DNA from: MWBV01 sp964447315
GTDB lineage: Archaea; Nanobdellota; Nanobdellia; Pacearchaeales; GW2011-AR1
NCBI GenBank assembly: GCA_964447315.1
Contig: CAYURQ010000001.1
Coordinates: 40,208-104,207, forward strand
Reading direction: 5' to 3'
Length of the DNA stretch: 64,000 nucleotides
Shown here: piece by piece, positions 16,805 through 24,162 of the stretch
How the letters are laid out: every line of letters starts with the position of its first letter
Numbering within the stretch: position 1 is the stretch's first letter
Translations under genes and position numbers: made by a program
The notes under the pieces: generated by a model
What the model was told of the DNA's origin: nothing
What the model saw: the letters and a program-made list of their open reading frames with translations, nothing else
Database searches by the model: none

Positions 16805-17290
16805 ATGAAAAAACAAGAAATACTAGAAGAACTTAAAAAACAATTTGAATTAACAAAGAAAAAACTTAATTTCAAAGCTAGTTATGATGAAATAAATAAC
16901 ATGTCCTATATTGAGGATATGGCTTTAAGCCAGGGTTTTGTTAGTAACCAATTCCCAAGGCAGATGATTAACAGAATTGTTGAAACCTTTTATGGATGGG
17001 TTGGAGAGATTTATTCCTGGATTTATACCCCGCAAATGGACCTTATTCATGGGCATGAGGGAAAAAGACTTTCTGAACAAGAAAAAAAAGAATTACTTAA
17101 TATGATTGATAGAATTATGTATTTAGTTAGAAAAAATAAAAGAATTGCTTTTCAAGGTTTAATTGAAAAACAAGAAGGAGAATTTGTTGATGAATTAGTT
17201 GAATTTGATAAAAAATACTTTAATCCTTTTATGTTAAAATATCATAAAAAATTTGAGAATATCTGGAAACAAGAAATAGATAAAAATTAA
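16805..17290 (+). CDS. hypothetical protein, 161 aa
   Basis: Soluble, helical protein. Notable segments are PRQMINRIVETFYGWVGEIYSWIYTPQMDL, HGHEGKRLSEQEKKELLNMIDRIMYLVRKNKRIA and a C-terminal Phe/Lys-rich helix. The four-helix look with a YGWVGEIYSW helix recalls HEPN-like folds, but the RxxxxH signature is not evident. Begins 49 nt after the preceding gene on the same strand and is convergent with the Cys-rich gene at 17302. Function unknown. Confidence 0.5.
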   Translation: MKKQEILEELKKQFELTKKKLNFKASYDEINNMSYIEDMALSQGFVSNQFPRQMINRIVETFYGWVGEIYSWIYTPQMDLIHGHEGKRLSEQEKKELLNMIDRIMYLVRKNKRIAFQGLIEKQEGEFVDELVEFDKKYFNPFMLKYHKKFENIWKQEIDKN

Positions 17291-17301
17291 ATATTTTTCA
17301 A

Positions 17302-17610
17302 TTAATAAGGTATCTTTTCACCTTCCCTAGAGCAATGCGTGCAATTGCCTTCAAGACCACATTCTCCTCCAGAAAGCCTTAATCCTTGTCCAGGAGCATT
17401 ATAATTTCCTTGATAATATCTACATCTTGGTTCAATAAGAAATTCTTGCCATCCTCCTGAAGATCCAAGAGTGCTACGTCTAGATACTTTCATTCCCCCT
17501 CGAACTTCAACATCTTTTTCTTTAGAAGTGCAAGTGAATGGATGATCATACTTTTCTCTTAAATTTTCCATTACTTCTTTAAGAACTGAATTTGAATATT
17601 CATAACTCAT
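17302..17610 (-). CDS. cysteine-rich small protein, paralogue B, 102 aa
   Basis: Homologous to the gene immediately upstream: both share KYDHPF near residue 24, an Arg/Gly block ending in a FxIEPxCxYY motif (LIEPRCRYYQGNY here), and a Cys-rich C-terminus (GGECGLEGNCTHC). Four late Cys could bind zinc. Start chosen at the ATG giving MSYEYSNSVLKEV because it follows the upstream stop by 7 nt and makes both paralogues 102 aa; in-frame starts at 17625 and 17634 (after a GGAGG) are alternatives. Family not recognised. Confidence 0.6.
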   Translation of the reverse strand: MSYEYSNSVLKEVMENLREKYDHPFTCTSKEKDVEVRGGMKVSRRSTLGSSGGWQEFLIEPRCRYYQGNYNAPGQGLRLSGGECGLEGNCTHCSREGEKIPY

Positions 17611-17617
17611 TTTTAAA

Positions 17618-17926
17618 TTATACATTTCCTCCATCTGTTTCACAGGCTCTGCAAACACTTTTTCCTGGTTTTCCACAAATTCCAGTGTCTCCTCCTGTAT
17701 ATCCTCCCCTATAATAACTACATTTTGGTTCAATAAAGAATTTTTGATATCCGCTATTACTAGGAGCTGATCCAGGATACCACCTAACAGTCATCCCTCT
17801 AACCCGCACCCCTATCTCCTGCGCTTTTTTACTCCCTCCCTTTGCAAGAATATTTAGATACCCACAAATAAACGGATGATCATATTTTTTTTCCAGATCC
17901 TTTTTTATTTCATTAACATCTGACAT
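17618..17926 (-). CDS. cysteine-rich small protein, paralogue A, 102 aa
   Basis: First gene of a tandem pair. Layout: N-terminal helix (DVNEIKKDLEKKYDHPF), a Lys/Gly-rich middle (LAKGGSKKAQ), FFIEPKCSYYRGGYTGGDTG, then a Cys-rich tail (GICGKPGKSVCRAC). Alignment with the downstream protein keeps KYDHPF, the IEPxCxYY block and the spacing of the terminal Cys residues, pointing to a local duplication. Possibly a zinc-stabilised protein; function unknown. Confidence 0.6.
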   Translation of the reverse strand: MSDVNEIKKDLEKKYDHPFICGYLNILAKGGSKKAQEIGVRVRGMTVRWYPGSAPSNSGYQKFFIEPKCSYYRGGYTGGDTGICGKPGKSVCRACETDGGNV

Positions 17927-18044
17927 TAAAAAATAATGCTCTTAATATTTAAATAAATTATTGTACTGAAAAATACTCTTCCTCTAAAACAGTAAACTAA
18001 GTAAAACAGATAATACTTCTGTAAAAGACGAAAGATTTAAATAG

Positions 18045-18062
18045 TAATATCAATTGATATTA
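18045..18062 (+). promoter_or_regulatory. 18-bp palindromic operator of wHTH/RelE pair
   Basis: TAATATCAATTGATATTA is a perfect palindrome just after a TATA-like ATTTAAATA (18034-18042) and 20 nt before the ATG at 18083, overlying the expected transcription start. Its core TATCAATTGATA recurs at 46698-46709 in front of the paralogous winged-helix gene, so it is probably the autoregulatory site of that protein family. Confidence 0.7.
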
Positions 18063-18082
18063 TCATAAAAATAGGAGTTAAA

Positions 18083-18361
18083 ATGCCATTATTACAAAAA
18101 AGAAATCCAAATGCAAGGTCACCAACATTACAAACAGTATTGATGGTTGAAAAATTCATTGAAGAAAATAGTGGAGAGTATAAAAAAACAGAATTGTTCA
18201 AAAAACTTCCTAGAAAAGTAATGTGGCAAACATTTCAAATAATAGTGCAATATCTTGAAGAAAATTATAAAATAATTATTGGAAAGGATGGAATAGTAAC
18301 CTACATATGGAATCCAAATTTCTATGAAAAAATTAAAGATAGGCCAGAGATAAAAATATGA
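18083..18361 (+). CDS. winged-helix antitoxin-like protein, 92 aa
   Basis: Compact protein with RSPTLQTVLMVEKFIEEN, KKTELFKKLPRKVMWQTFQIIVQYL and a C-terminal hairpin DGIVTYIWNP, the layout of a winged-helix DNA-binding domain. Its stop overlaps the start of a RelE-type toxin (ATGA at 18358), so it is the likely antitoxin and autoregulator. A paralogue at 46717-47004 shares most of these blocks and the same upstream palindrome. A TAGGAGT Shine-Dalgarno precedes the ATG. The winged-helix type differs from the usual RHH or Phd antitoxins of RelE. Confidence 0.65.
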   Translation: MPLLQKRNPNARSPTLQTVLMVEKFIEENSGEYKKTELFKKLPRKVMWQTFQIIVQYLEENYKIIIGKDGIVTYIWNPNFYEKIKDRPEIKI

Positions 18362-18678
18362 AATCAAAGGTTGTTTTTGTTGATAATAGCCTAGAAAAAG
18401 CGTTTAATTCTCTTGATGAATCAGACCCTATTAAAAAAGCATTAATTAGGGCAATAAAAAATATTCAACAAGATCCAAAAGCTGGAAGGAGTGTTATAAA
18501 AAGAATGATTCCAGAGAGACTAATTAAGAAATATGGGATAAATAACTTGATGATTTACAATTTGCCAAATGCATGGAGAATGTTATATTCAGTAACTACT
18601 TCTGGAGATATAGAATTGGTGGCTGTAATACTTGATTGGATGAATCACAAGGACTATGAGAGATTATTCAAGTTTTAA
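18358..18678 (+). CDS. RelE/ParE-superfamily toxin-like protein, 106 aa
   Basis: Predicted ribosome-associated or gyrase-targeting toxin of the RelE/ParE fold. Visible features: N-terminal helix with AFNSLDESDPIKKALIRAIKNIQQDP, a basic stretch GRSVIKRMIPERLIKKYG, then beta strands NLMIYNLPNAWRMLYSV and the typical ending VAVILDWMNHKDYERLFKF, common in archaeal RelE-like toxins. Overlaps the winged-helix gene by ATGA. Its stop codon directly abuts the stop codon of the convergent membrane protein gene, exactly at the left side of the duplicated island. Confidence 0.75.
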   Translation: MKSKVVFVDNSLEKAFNSLDESDPIKKALIRAIKNIQQDPKAGRSVIKRMIPERLIKKYGINNLMIYNLPNAWRMLYSVTTSGDIELVAVILDWMNHKDYERLFKF

Positions 18679-18975
18679 TTATTCTTCATCTTCCTCAAGA
18701 ACTAGTAAACTAAGTAAAACAATTAATACTCCTGCTATTATAGAAATTACCCAGCTTAGCCAACCTAACTCTAGAGTCTTAAACTTAATTATTAAAAAAC
18801 CTGCAATACCAAGCAATCCTATGAATATATAATCTTTTCGTATTTTTTCTTTGATAATTGGGGCGTGTTCTGAAAATACATCAAGAATTCCAGTAACAAT
18901 TACAACAACCAATAATATATTTAAGTTAAGATAAGTGCTAACAAGTCCTGCCCATATTTGTTCAATCAATAACAA
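18679..18975 (-). CDS. small membrane protein M1 (TTG start or decapitated), 98 aa
   Basis: Three or four hydrophobic segments: LLVVVIVTGILDVF, YIFIGLLGIAGFLIIKF and WLSWVISIIAGVLIVLLSLLVLEE with an acidic tail. No ATG is available: the frame begins at a TTG but stays open upstream, encoding SLVNHIFQTVLVTYLILLL, which aligns with HVKHIFHTTFQILLFLFLITLLL of the full-length 160-aa relative at 31293-31775. So the copy has lost its first about 15 codons or uses a non-ATG start. Related copies are at 20685, 23368 and 25380. Function unknown. Confidence 0.6.
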   Translation of the reverse strand: MLLIEQIWAGLVSTYLNLNILLVVVIVTGILDVFSEHAPIIKEKIRKDYIFIGLLGIAGFLIIKFKTLELGWLSWVISIIAGVLIVLLSLLVLEEDEE

Positions 18976-19080
18976 TATTAGATAAGTTACTAAGACTGTT
19001 TGAAAGATGTGATTTACTAGGGATGCGTTGTGTCTGTGGAAAAGGGAAAAGTTTATAGAATTTTAAATTATTATTAAAAC

Positions 19081-19467
19081 ATGGAAGAAAGAGATGTAAT
19101 AATTAAGATTTATGATAAAAAAGAAGAAATTAATAAAATAATTAAAGAATTAAAAAAATATTCATTTGAAGATTACATTAAAACTGGCCATTATGAAATT
19201 TCTTTATTAACTAAAGGAACAGATGAAGATAAATTGAGAGAGATTTATCCTAAATTTGATATTATAGAATTAATAGCATTGAGGAGGCATAAAAATGGTT
19301 ATGAGAATTATGATGTTTATTATGAACTTGAAAAAGGAAATTATGCTTTGTTTGCCATAAATCTAGAAGGTAAAAAACCTAAAATAGATAATGCATTTAT
19401 AGCTAATAGAATATTCAAAAATTTCTTAAAATCTATGGTAAAAAGATATGGTAATAAAATGGTTTAA
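19081..19467 (+). CDS. block gene A: hypothetical protein, 128 aa (possibly DUF4258-like)
   Basis: Alpha/beta protein with YSFEDYIKTGHYEISLLTKG, EDKLREIYPKFDIIELIALRR, then NYDVYYELEKGNYALFAINL. This order (His-containing helix, helix, beta hairpin) loosely recalls DUF4258, a toxin-like family, but I am not certain. Convergent with gene B and sharing a 4-base stop overlap (TTAA, 19464-19467). An ATG start lies 24 nt after a TATA-like GTTTATAGA. An identical copy is at 23776-24162. Confidence 0.5.
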   Translation: MEERDVIIKIYDKKEEINKIIKELKKYSFEDYIKTGHYEISLLTKGTDEDKLREIYPKFDIIELIALRRHKNGYENYDVYYELEKGNYALFAINLEGKKPKIDNAFIANRIFKNFLKSMVKRYGNKMV

Positions 19468-19799
19468 TTAGTCATGCATTGCATAGGTATATTTGCTATA
19501 GGAATTTGTTTTATTCCTGCTTTTTCATCTTCTAATCCCACCCCAATAAATAATTGATCTCTGCTTGGTTTTACAATAAGATTTAATTTTTCAAAGTCTT
19601 TTATTTGTTGTATATTAAACCCTATTGCCTCAAGAAAATTAGAAAACTCTCTTACTTCTAAACTAACTACTTTTCCGTTTCCAGTAGTGCTAATAATAAA
19701 ATCTCCAAAGCTAAAATTCTTCTTAACTTTCTCATTATCTTGAATAGAAGCCACAATTAAGCTGTCTGTATTCTCATCATATTTAGAGACTTTTATCAT
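19464..19799 (-). CDS. block gene B: hypothetical protein, 111 aa (possibly DUF2283-like)
   Basis: Starts MIKVSKYDENTDSLIVAS and has FGDFIISTTGNGKVVSLEVREFSNFLEAIG, an arrangement like DUF2283 (KYDxxxDxLYI ... G-x-VVGIEI), a family often found beside DUF4258 toxins. If that assignment is right, A and B form a pair in unusual convergent orientation with overlapping stop codons. No membrane segment. An identical copy is at 24159-24494. Confidence 0.5.
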   Translation of the reverse strand: MIKVSKYDENTDSLIVASIQDNEKVKKNFSFGDFIISTTGNGKVVSLEVREFSNFLEAIGFNIQQIKDFEKLNLIVKPSRDQLFIGVGLEDEKAGIKQIPIANIPMQCMTN

Positions 19800-19899
19800 A
19801 TTTTATAATAATATTTTGTTTATTTATACCTTTCTATTCATCTTCTAGAGGCAAGTAAAACATATAAATCTTAATAAATAATTAAAACTCCTTTTCTTA

Positions 19900-20688
19900 A
19901 TGGGAATTGATTCATCTGAAGCAAATCAAATAATAAACGCTATTGATTTTGTAAATCATCATTATGGAGGTTCTGCAAAAGTTACTGGAGAATTCTTTTG
20001 TAAAGACTGTAATGAGAAATTTCCTTCTGGAGAATTTCGTTATGATAAAGGAGGGTATATTCCAGGGCCAGGTTTAATTAATTTGTCTTCTGAAAGGGCT
20101 GCATTTCCCCTTCATGAGTTTCATACTGTTCTTGCTTTAAAAGATTCTGATGAGATCTATGAAAAAAGAGTGATTTTAGACTTATTTAATAAATCAAGAA
20201 ACTGGAATTTTTATGATGTTCCAGAAAGATGCTTTGAGGATTATATGAAAATAATGAAAACAAGCTCACTAATTTCTATTGCTAGTCTAGAAGCTAATCA
20301 TTGGTGTTATTCACTTCATTCAACACCAGATTTTACAGAAGAAGAAATGCTGGAGGATCCTATTAAAAGGGATATTCTAGAAATGGATAGGAAGATTAAT
20401 CTTAGGCCAAATAAATTAGAAAATGAGGTTAAACCAGAAATAAATCGGGTTTTCAAAGACATAATTGGTAATAGAGAAATTCCAATAATTTATATTATTC
20501 CAGAAGAATTTAGAGGAGATTTTGGAGAGGAATATTATAAAAGGGATTTTATTGAAGCAACATACAATACTTTTAAAGCAAAGAACATACTTTTTCCAGA
20601 TGAAAAAAGAAATTCTGTTATTAAAATAATTGATTCTTACTTTAAAGAAGCAGAATTAAAGCATGAAAGACACCCTTCTCCTTTTTAG
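19900..20688 (+). CDS. block gene C: hypothetical protein with CxxC and HExH, 262 aa
   Basis: Contains Cys34-Lys-Asp-Cys37 and, after GPGLINLSSERAAFP, the sequence LHEFHT (His72, Glu73, His75), followed by the acidic/aromatic segment NWNFYDVPERCFEDYMKIMK and later EANHWCYSLH. These could be metal ligands, but the spacing is not the HExxH of zincins, so protease activity is not claimed. The C-terminal 100 residues are charged alpha/beta. It converges on M2, with stop codons overlapping in TTAG (20685-20688). An identical copy is at 24595-25383. Function unknown. Confidence 0.55.
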   Translation: MGIDSSEANQIINAIDFVNHHYGGSAKVTGEFFCKDCNEKFPSGEFRYDKGGYIPGPGLINLSSERAAFPLHEFHTVLALKDSDEIYEKRVILDLFNKSRNWNFYDVPERCFEDYMKIMKTSSLISIASLEANHWCYSLHSTPDFTEEEMLEDPIKRDILEMDRKINLRPNKLENEVKPEINRVFKDIIGNREIPIIYIIPEEFRGDFGEEYYKRDFIEATYNTFKAKNILFPDEKRNSVIKIIDSYFKEAELKHERHPSPF

Positions 20689-20987
20689 GATTCTTCATCC
20701 TCTTCTAAAACAAGTAAACTAAGTAAAACAATTAATACTCCTGCAACAAGAGATATTACCCATGACAACCATCCTAATTCTAGTGTTTTAAACTTGATTA
20801 TCAGGAAACCTGCAATACCAAGCAATCCTATAAATATGTAATCTTTAGGTTTTATTTTTTCTTTAATAATTGGAGCGTGTTCTGAAAATACATCAAGAAT
20901 TCCAGTAACAATTACAACAACTAATAAGATATTTAAGTTAAGATAAGTGCTAACAAGTCCTGCCCATATTTGCTCAATTAATAACAA
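20685..20987 (-). CDS. small membrane protein M2, 100 aa
   Basis: Near-duplicate of M1 within the same block: the only protein differences are KPKD for RKD, a LV for II exchange, and an extra terminal Ser. Most DNA differences are silent, so the copies either remain under selection or are recent. Again no ATG: TTG at 20987 is the first start, while the open frame continues upstream (SLVNHTFQTVLVTYLILLL) through a G-rich repeat-like stretch. Copied at 25380-25682. Confidence 0.6.
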   Translation of the reverse strand: MLLIEQIWAGLVSTYLNLNILLVVVIVTGILDVFSEHAPIIKEKIKPKDYIFIGLLGIAGFLIIKFKTLELGWLSWVISLVAGVLIVLLSLLVLEEDEES

Positions 20988-21103
20988 TATTAGATAAGTT
21001 ACTAAGACTGTTTGAAAGGTGTGATTTACTAGGGATGTGTTGTGTCCACGGAATAGGAGGTGTTGGAGTGAGGGTTTGGGAATGTTGATAGGATTATTTT
21101 AAT

Positions 21104-21745
21104 TTATATAGAAGAATTAATATCTCCATGCACTACTAATGATTGATAATTTTCAAATAAGAAAGGGGCATAAAATTGGGCTTCTGGAAAATCTTTAGTT
21201 GTACTTAGATACCAAATATTCTCTTCCATTTTATCTTTAGCTCTTTCAACTGACTTTTCTATAGTAGAACCTTCTATTAATGCTTTAACAAGGATATTTG
21301 AGGGTTCTAAAAATAATTTTGCTATTTTATCTCTTCTTGGAGATGCCTCCTGATTAGGATCTTTCCCAAGATTAAAATCTCTCTCATATCCAATAAAACA
21401 AATGGCTCCTTTAGTAACTATTATCTTCCCTAGTTTTTGTCCTGATGAACAAGTTAGGGAATAAACAACCATGCCTGAAAGAACTTTTGCATTTTCTTTA
21501 GAGATTATTATCTCATTTTTATGCCCAGCAATCAAATCAGGATTACCATGCCCATTAAACATAATAAAATCTGGTTTTTGCTTTTTTATAATTTTTAAGA
21601 TTTCTTTTTTATTTGCTTTTTCTCTTTCCCTATTTATTGTTTTGTTTCCTCTTTCTTTCGAATATTTAACTAATTCTTTACTATAATAATATAAATAAGA
21701 GAGGGTCCCATCATGCTCGGGTCTGGAAAAAATAATATTACTCAT
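21104..21745 (-). CDS. block gene D: caspase-like (CHAT/C14-type) protease-like protein, 213 aa
   Basis: Shows the caspase-fold dyad arrangement: PDFIMFNGHGNPDLIAG with His66 after a hydrophobic strand, then MVVYSLTCSSGQKLGK with Cys99, followed by GAICFIGYERDF, as in CHAT and other C14/C25-type peptidases (strand-HG, strand-CxSG, G-x-x-x-x-IGY). Length fits a stand-alone catalytic domain. Third gene of a tight operon F-E-D: its ATG lies 2 nt after the stop of E. The two small partners may hold it inactive or recruit substrate; that is inference. Identical copy at 25799-26440. Confidence 0.7.
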   Translation of the reverse strand: MSNIIFSRPEHDGTLSYLYYYSKELVKYSKERGNKTINREREKANKKEILKIIKKQKPDFIMFNGHGNPDLIAGHKNEIIISKENAKVLSGMVVYSLTCSSGQKLGKIIVTKGAICFIGYERDFNLGKDPNQEASPRRDKIAKLFLEPSNILVKALIEGSTIEKSVERAKDKMEENIWYLSTTKDFPEAQFYAPFLFENYQSLVVHGDINSSI

Positions 21746-21747
21746 AA

Positions 21748-21984
21748 TTATTGTTTTACTAAAAAACCTCTTTTGAAAGCTTTAAGATAGTTTAATTGGA
21801 TTTCAACTATTCTATTTCCAATATCTGTATTATCTTCTATGTTTTTTATCAACTCATCTCTTTTCATAAATTTTCCATCAGACATTCCAAATGAAACACT
21901 TACATTTGGGGAAGCCTGCCTAATTCTTTCTATGACTATTTCTTTCTTTAACTGATCTATATTCTCTTGTTTATTTTCTTTCAT
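21748..21984 (-). CDS. block gene E: small partner of caspase-like protein, 78 aa
   Basis: Soluble helical/charged protein with NVSVSFGMSDGKFMKRDELI, then NIEDNTDIGNRIVEIQLNYLKAFKRGFL. No family recognised. Its start overlaps the stop of F by ATGA (21981-21984) and its stop is 2 nt before the ATG of the caspase-like gene, so the three are expressed together. Candidate regulator, adaptor or substrate of D. Identical copy at 26443-26679. Confidence 0.6.
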   Translation of the reverse strand: MKENKQENIDQLKKEIVIERIRQASPNVSVSFGMSDGKFMKRDELIKNIEDNTDIGNRIVEIQLNYLKAFKRGFLVKQ

Positions 21985-22163
21985 ATTATTTCTAACTCTT
22001 TTAGTATTTTTAATATTTTCTCTCCATTTTCTGTCTTATTCTTTATTTCTTGGTAAGCAAGATTCCAACTTATTGGATTTTTATCTATAATTACTATTGT
22101 ATTGTTTCTTTCTTTTATAGGCACTCCAGAATAAACTTTAAAGAAATCTTCTTCATTTACCAT
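21981..22163 (-). CDS. block gene F: small first gene of caspase-like operon, 60 aa
   Basis: Starts MVNEEDFFKVYSGVPIKERN and continues NTIVIIDKNPISWNLAYQEIKN, ending in a helical tail (GEKILKILKELEII). Looks like a small alpha/beta unit; no family recognised. ATG preceded by an A/T-rich promoter-like stretch (TTAATTTACTAATTTAATAATGG). First gene of F-E-D. Identical copy at 26676-26858. Confidence 0.55.
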   Translation of the reverse strand: MVNEEDFFKVYSGVPIKERNNTIVIIDKNPISWNLAYQEIKNKTENGEKILKILKELEII

Positions 22164-22197
22164 TATTAAATTAGTAAATTAATCTTTTTAATTTTTG

Positions 22198-22236
22198 TCA
22201 TTTCTTTTTCCTCGGCTTATTCCAATAAGGACTTTG
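22198..22236 (-). pseudogene. 3'-terminal fragment of a zinc-ribbon gene
   Basis: Read on the minus strand this encodes SPYWNKPRKKK and a stop codon, matching the C-terminus SPYWNKPKKK of the intact 45-aa zinc-ribbon gene at 33419-33556; about 30 nt are shared. The upstream coding part with the Cys pairs is absent. Duplicated at 26893-26931. Confidence 0.6.
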
Positions 22237-22346
22237 GGGTTTCATGAAACACTGAAGAGAAAAGGATATTTAAATGCTGTTTTTTGGAGTGTGGGTAAAA
22301 CAATTCATCTTAATCTATATATTTTTTAATTAATGATTCTATAATT

Positions 22347-22607
22347 TTAATTATACACTTTATCTCTTTTATCAATTTTTACTATCAAAATTATTTTCTG
22401 AGCTTCTTTAATTTTATATAATGCTCTAAAGTACCCAATTCTATACCTAAAAACCATCTCATTATTATCTCTCCCAATAAACTTTGAATCACTTGGTACA
22501 GGAGTATTTTCAAGGTTTTTTAATCTCTTTTCAATCCTTTCTCTTTCTTTGGTATCTAATTTGTTTAAAAAATCCTGGGCTTTAACAGACAGCTCTACAG
22601 AATACAT
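22347..22607 (-). CDS. RelE/ParE-type toxin, 86 aa
   Basis: Classic small RelE-fold toxin: MYSVELSVKAQDFLNKLDTKERERIEKRLKNLENTP (strand then long helices), then EMVFRYRIGYFRALYKIKEAQKIILIVKIDKRDKVY, with the conserved R-x-G-x-x-R-x-x-Y core and a terminal basic-aromatic pair. Acts in the family by cleaving ribosome-bound mRNA or blocking replication. The 53-aa antitoxin gene upstream ends 2 nt before this ATG. An identical copy is at 27042-27302. Confidence 0.85.
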   Translation of the reverse strand: MYSVELSVKAQDFLNKLDTKERERIEKRLKNLENTPVPSDSKFIGRDNNEMVFRYRIGYFRALYKIKEAQKIILIVKIDKRDKVYN

Positions 22608-22608
22608 T

Positions 22609-22770
22609 TTACAGTCTCTTTGTTCTGCCTTCTTTTAAATCTTCTTCAGCTTGATTTAAAGAGTTTATGTCGTCTTGGGTTAGAGTTACATCTATTATGT
22701 GCTCCTTTAAAGAATCCATATCTTTTTTTAAATTGTCTAGTTTACTTATGATTAATTCTTCGTTTTCCAT
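22609..22770 (-). CDS. antitoxin of the RelE-type toxin, 53 aa
   Basis: Short ORF reading MENEELIISKLDNLKKDM, then SLKEHIIDVTLTQDDINSLNQ, AEEDLKEGRTKRL and stop. One base separates its stop codon from the toxin ATG, the typical antitoxin-then-toxin arrangement. Composition (helical dimerisation part, then an acidic and a basic tail that could wrap the toxin) fits small archaeal RelB-like antitoxins. Identical copy at 27304-27465. Confidence 0.75.
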   Translation of the reverse strand: MENEELIISKLDNLKKDMDSLKEHIIDVTLTQDDINSLNQAEEDLKEGRTKRL

Positions 22771-22805
22771 ATCTTCCAATATAAAAATAACTATATAATC
22801 TTTTC

Positions 22806-22880
22806 GTATTTTTTATTTTTCATAAGGGGTGTTGGTTGGAGCATTTTAGGGAGTATTGTAAATTAAAAAAAAAGAAATAA
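22806..22880 (+). pseudogene. 3'-terminal fragment of the GCWLEH zinc-finger gene (boundary element 1)
   Basis: In frame this encodes VFFIFHKGCWLEHFREYC, then KLKKKKK and a stop, matching the C-terminus FFIFHRGCWLEHFREYYQ / LNKKK of the intact gene at 33647-33832. No start codon or N-terminal half is present. The 4152-bp block ends inside it at 22858. Same orientation as the intact gene. Confidence 0.65.
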
Positions 22881-22924
22881 TTAGCAGAACAATCAAAAAA
22901 AATTAGAAAAGATATGGAAAGAAT

Positions 22925-23332
22925 CTACAAAATTTCTTTTAAATAATTAGATAAATTTAAATCCCTAATTTCTTGTTTTCTTAACCATTTATAATCTTCA
23001 TGTTCTTTACTTAACTTAACATTCTCTGGTTTTTCATGAGTTTTTAATATATATATTATTCTTAAAAGATGAACTTTTTTCCCTTGTTTCTCATATTCTT
23101 TACTTAATATTCTATAGATTGAAACTATTTCTGTATCGAGACTTGTTTCTTCCTTAACTTCTCTAAGTACAGCTTCAGAAGGATCTTCTCCAAATTCAAC
23201 TCTTCCTCCAGGAATTTCCCATTCTCGAGAACCATCTACTTCTTTTGAATTTCTTTTAAGAAAAAGAAACTTATCTTGTATCTGAATCAATCCATTTGCT
23301 AAAATATTTGTTTTTTTCTTAATTTCTGACAT
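22925..23332 (-). CDS. Nudix hydrolase, 135 aa
   Basis: Hydrolyses a nucleoside diphosphate linked to another moiety. The Nudix box is intact: GRVEFGEDPSEAVLREVKEE (GX5EX7REUXEEXGU, with Ser replacing the usual Gly after EET). The family's general fold is visible: NGLIQIQDKFLFLKRN, WEIPGGRVEFGE, and VHLLRIIYILK. It lies in the 543-bp spacer between the two 4152-bp blocks and is not duplicated. Substrate unknown; house-cleaning or mRNA-decapping-like roles are both possible. Confidence 0.88.
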   Translation of the reverse strand: MSEIKKKTNILANGLIQIQDKFLFLKRNSKEVDGSREWEIPGGRVEFGEDPSEAVLREVKEETSLDTEIVSIYRILSKEYEKQGKKVHLLRIIYILKTHEKPENVKLSKEHEDYKWLRKQEIRDLNLSNYLKEIL

Positions 23333-23367
23333 GTTTTAATAAAAGAATACATTTTATTTAAGGTTTT

Positions 23368-23670
23368 CTAATCTTGTTGTTCACCTTCTTCTAAAACAAG
23401 CAAACTAAGTAAAACAATTAATACTCCTGCTATTATAGAAATTACCCAGCTTAGCCAACCTAACTCTAGAGTCTTAAACTTAATTATTAAAAAACCTGCA
23501 ATACCAAGCAATCCTATGAATATATAATCTTTTCGTATTTTTTCTTTGATAATTGGGGCGTGTTCTGAAAATACATCAAGAATTCCAGTAACAATTACAA
23601 CAACCAATAATATATTTAAGTTAAGATAAGTGCTAACAAGTCCTGCCCATATTTGTTCAATCAATAACAA
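23368..23670 (-). CDS. small membrane protein M1', 100 aa
   Basis: Third copy of the M gene. From 23402 onward it is identical to M1, but its last about 10 codons differ (ends LVLEEGEQQD rather than LVLEEDEE), with both silent and replacing changes. So the duplication boundary falls inside this gene, suggesting recombination between two pre-existing M copies. Same TTG/decapitated start problem. Confidence 0.6.
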   Translation of the reverse strand: MLLIEQIWAGLVSTYLNLNILLVVVIVTGILDVFSEHAPIIKEKIRKDYIFIGLLGIAGFLIIKFKTLELGWLSWVISIIAGVLIVLLSLLVLEEGEQQD

Positions 23671-23775
23671 TATTAGATAAGTTACTAAGACTGTTTGAAA
23701 GATGTGATTTACTAGGGATGCGTTGTGTCTGTGGAAAAGGGAAAAGTTTATAGAATTTTAAATTATTATTAAAAC

Positions 23776-24162
23776 ATGGAAGAAAGAGATGTAATAATTA
23801 AGATTTATGATAAAAAAGAAGAAATTAATAAAATAATTAAAGAATTAAAAAAATATTCATTTGAAGATTACATTAAAACTGGCCATTATGAAATTTCTTT
23901 ATTAACTAAAGGAACAGATGAAGATAAATTGAGAGAGATTTATCCTAAATTTGATATTATAGAATTAATAGCATTGAGGAGGCATAAAAATGGTTATGAG
24001 AATTATGATGTTTATTATGAACTTGAAAAAGGAAATTATGCTTTGTTTGCCATAAATCTAGAAGGTAAAAAACCTAAAATAGATAATGCATTTATAGCTA
24101 ATAGAATATTCAAAAATTTCTTAAAATCTATGGTAAAAAGATATGGTAATAAAATGGTTTAA
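23776..24162 (+). CDS. block gene A, copy 2, 128 aa
   Basis: Identical in protein sequence to 19081-19467, including the 24-nt spacing from the TATA-like GTTTATAGA and the TTAA stop overlap with gene B. See that entry for motifs. Retention of an intact second copy suggests no strong cost of double dosage. Confidence 0.5.
   Translation: MEERDVIIKIYDKKEEINKIIKELKKYSFEDYIKTGHYEISLLTKGTDEDKLREIYPKFDIIELIALRRHKNGYENYDVYYELEKGNYALFAINLEGKKPKIDNAFIANRIFKNFLKSMVKRYGNKMV

Larger units (their letters stand above)
18707..22858. repeat. 4152-bp duplicated block, copy 1
   Basis: Every gene and intergenic stretch compared here recurs without change 4695 bases downstream (23402-27553). Identity begins at the AAACTAAGTAAAAC inside the M1 gene and ends at GAGTATTG inside a 3' gene fragment. 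Contents: M1, convergent pair A/B, C, M2, operon F-E-D with a caspase-like protein, and a RelE toxin-antitoxin pair. Identity over non-coding DNA implies recent duplication or gene conversion. An assembly artefact is less likely because both flanks and the spacer differ. Confidence 0.9.
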
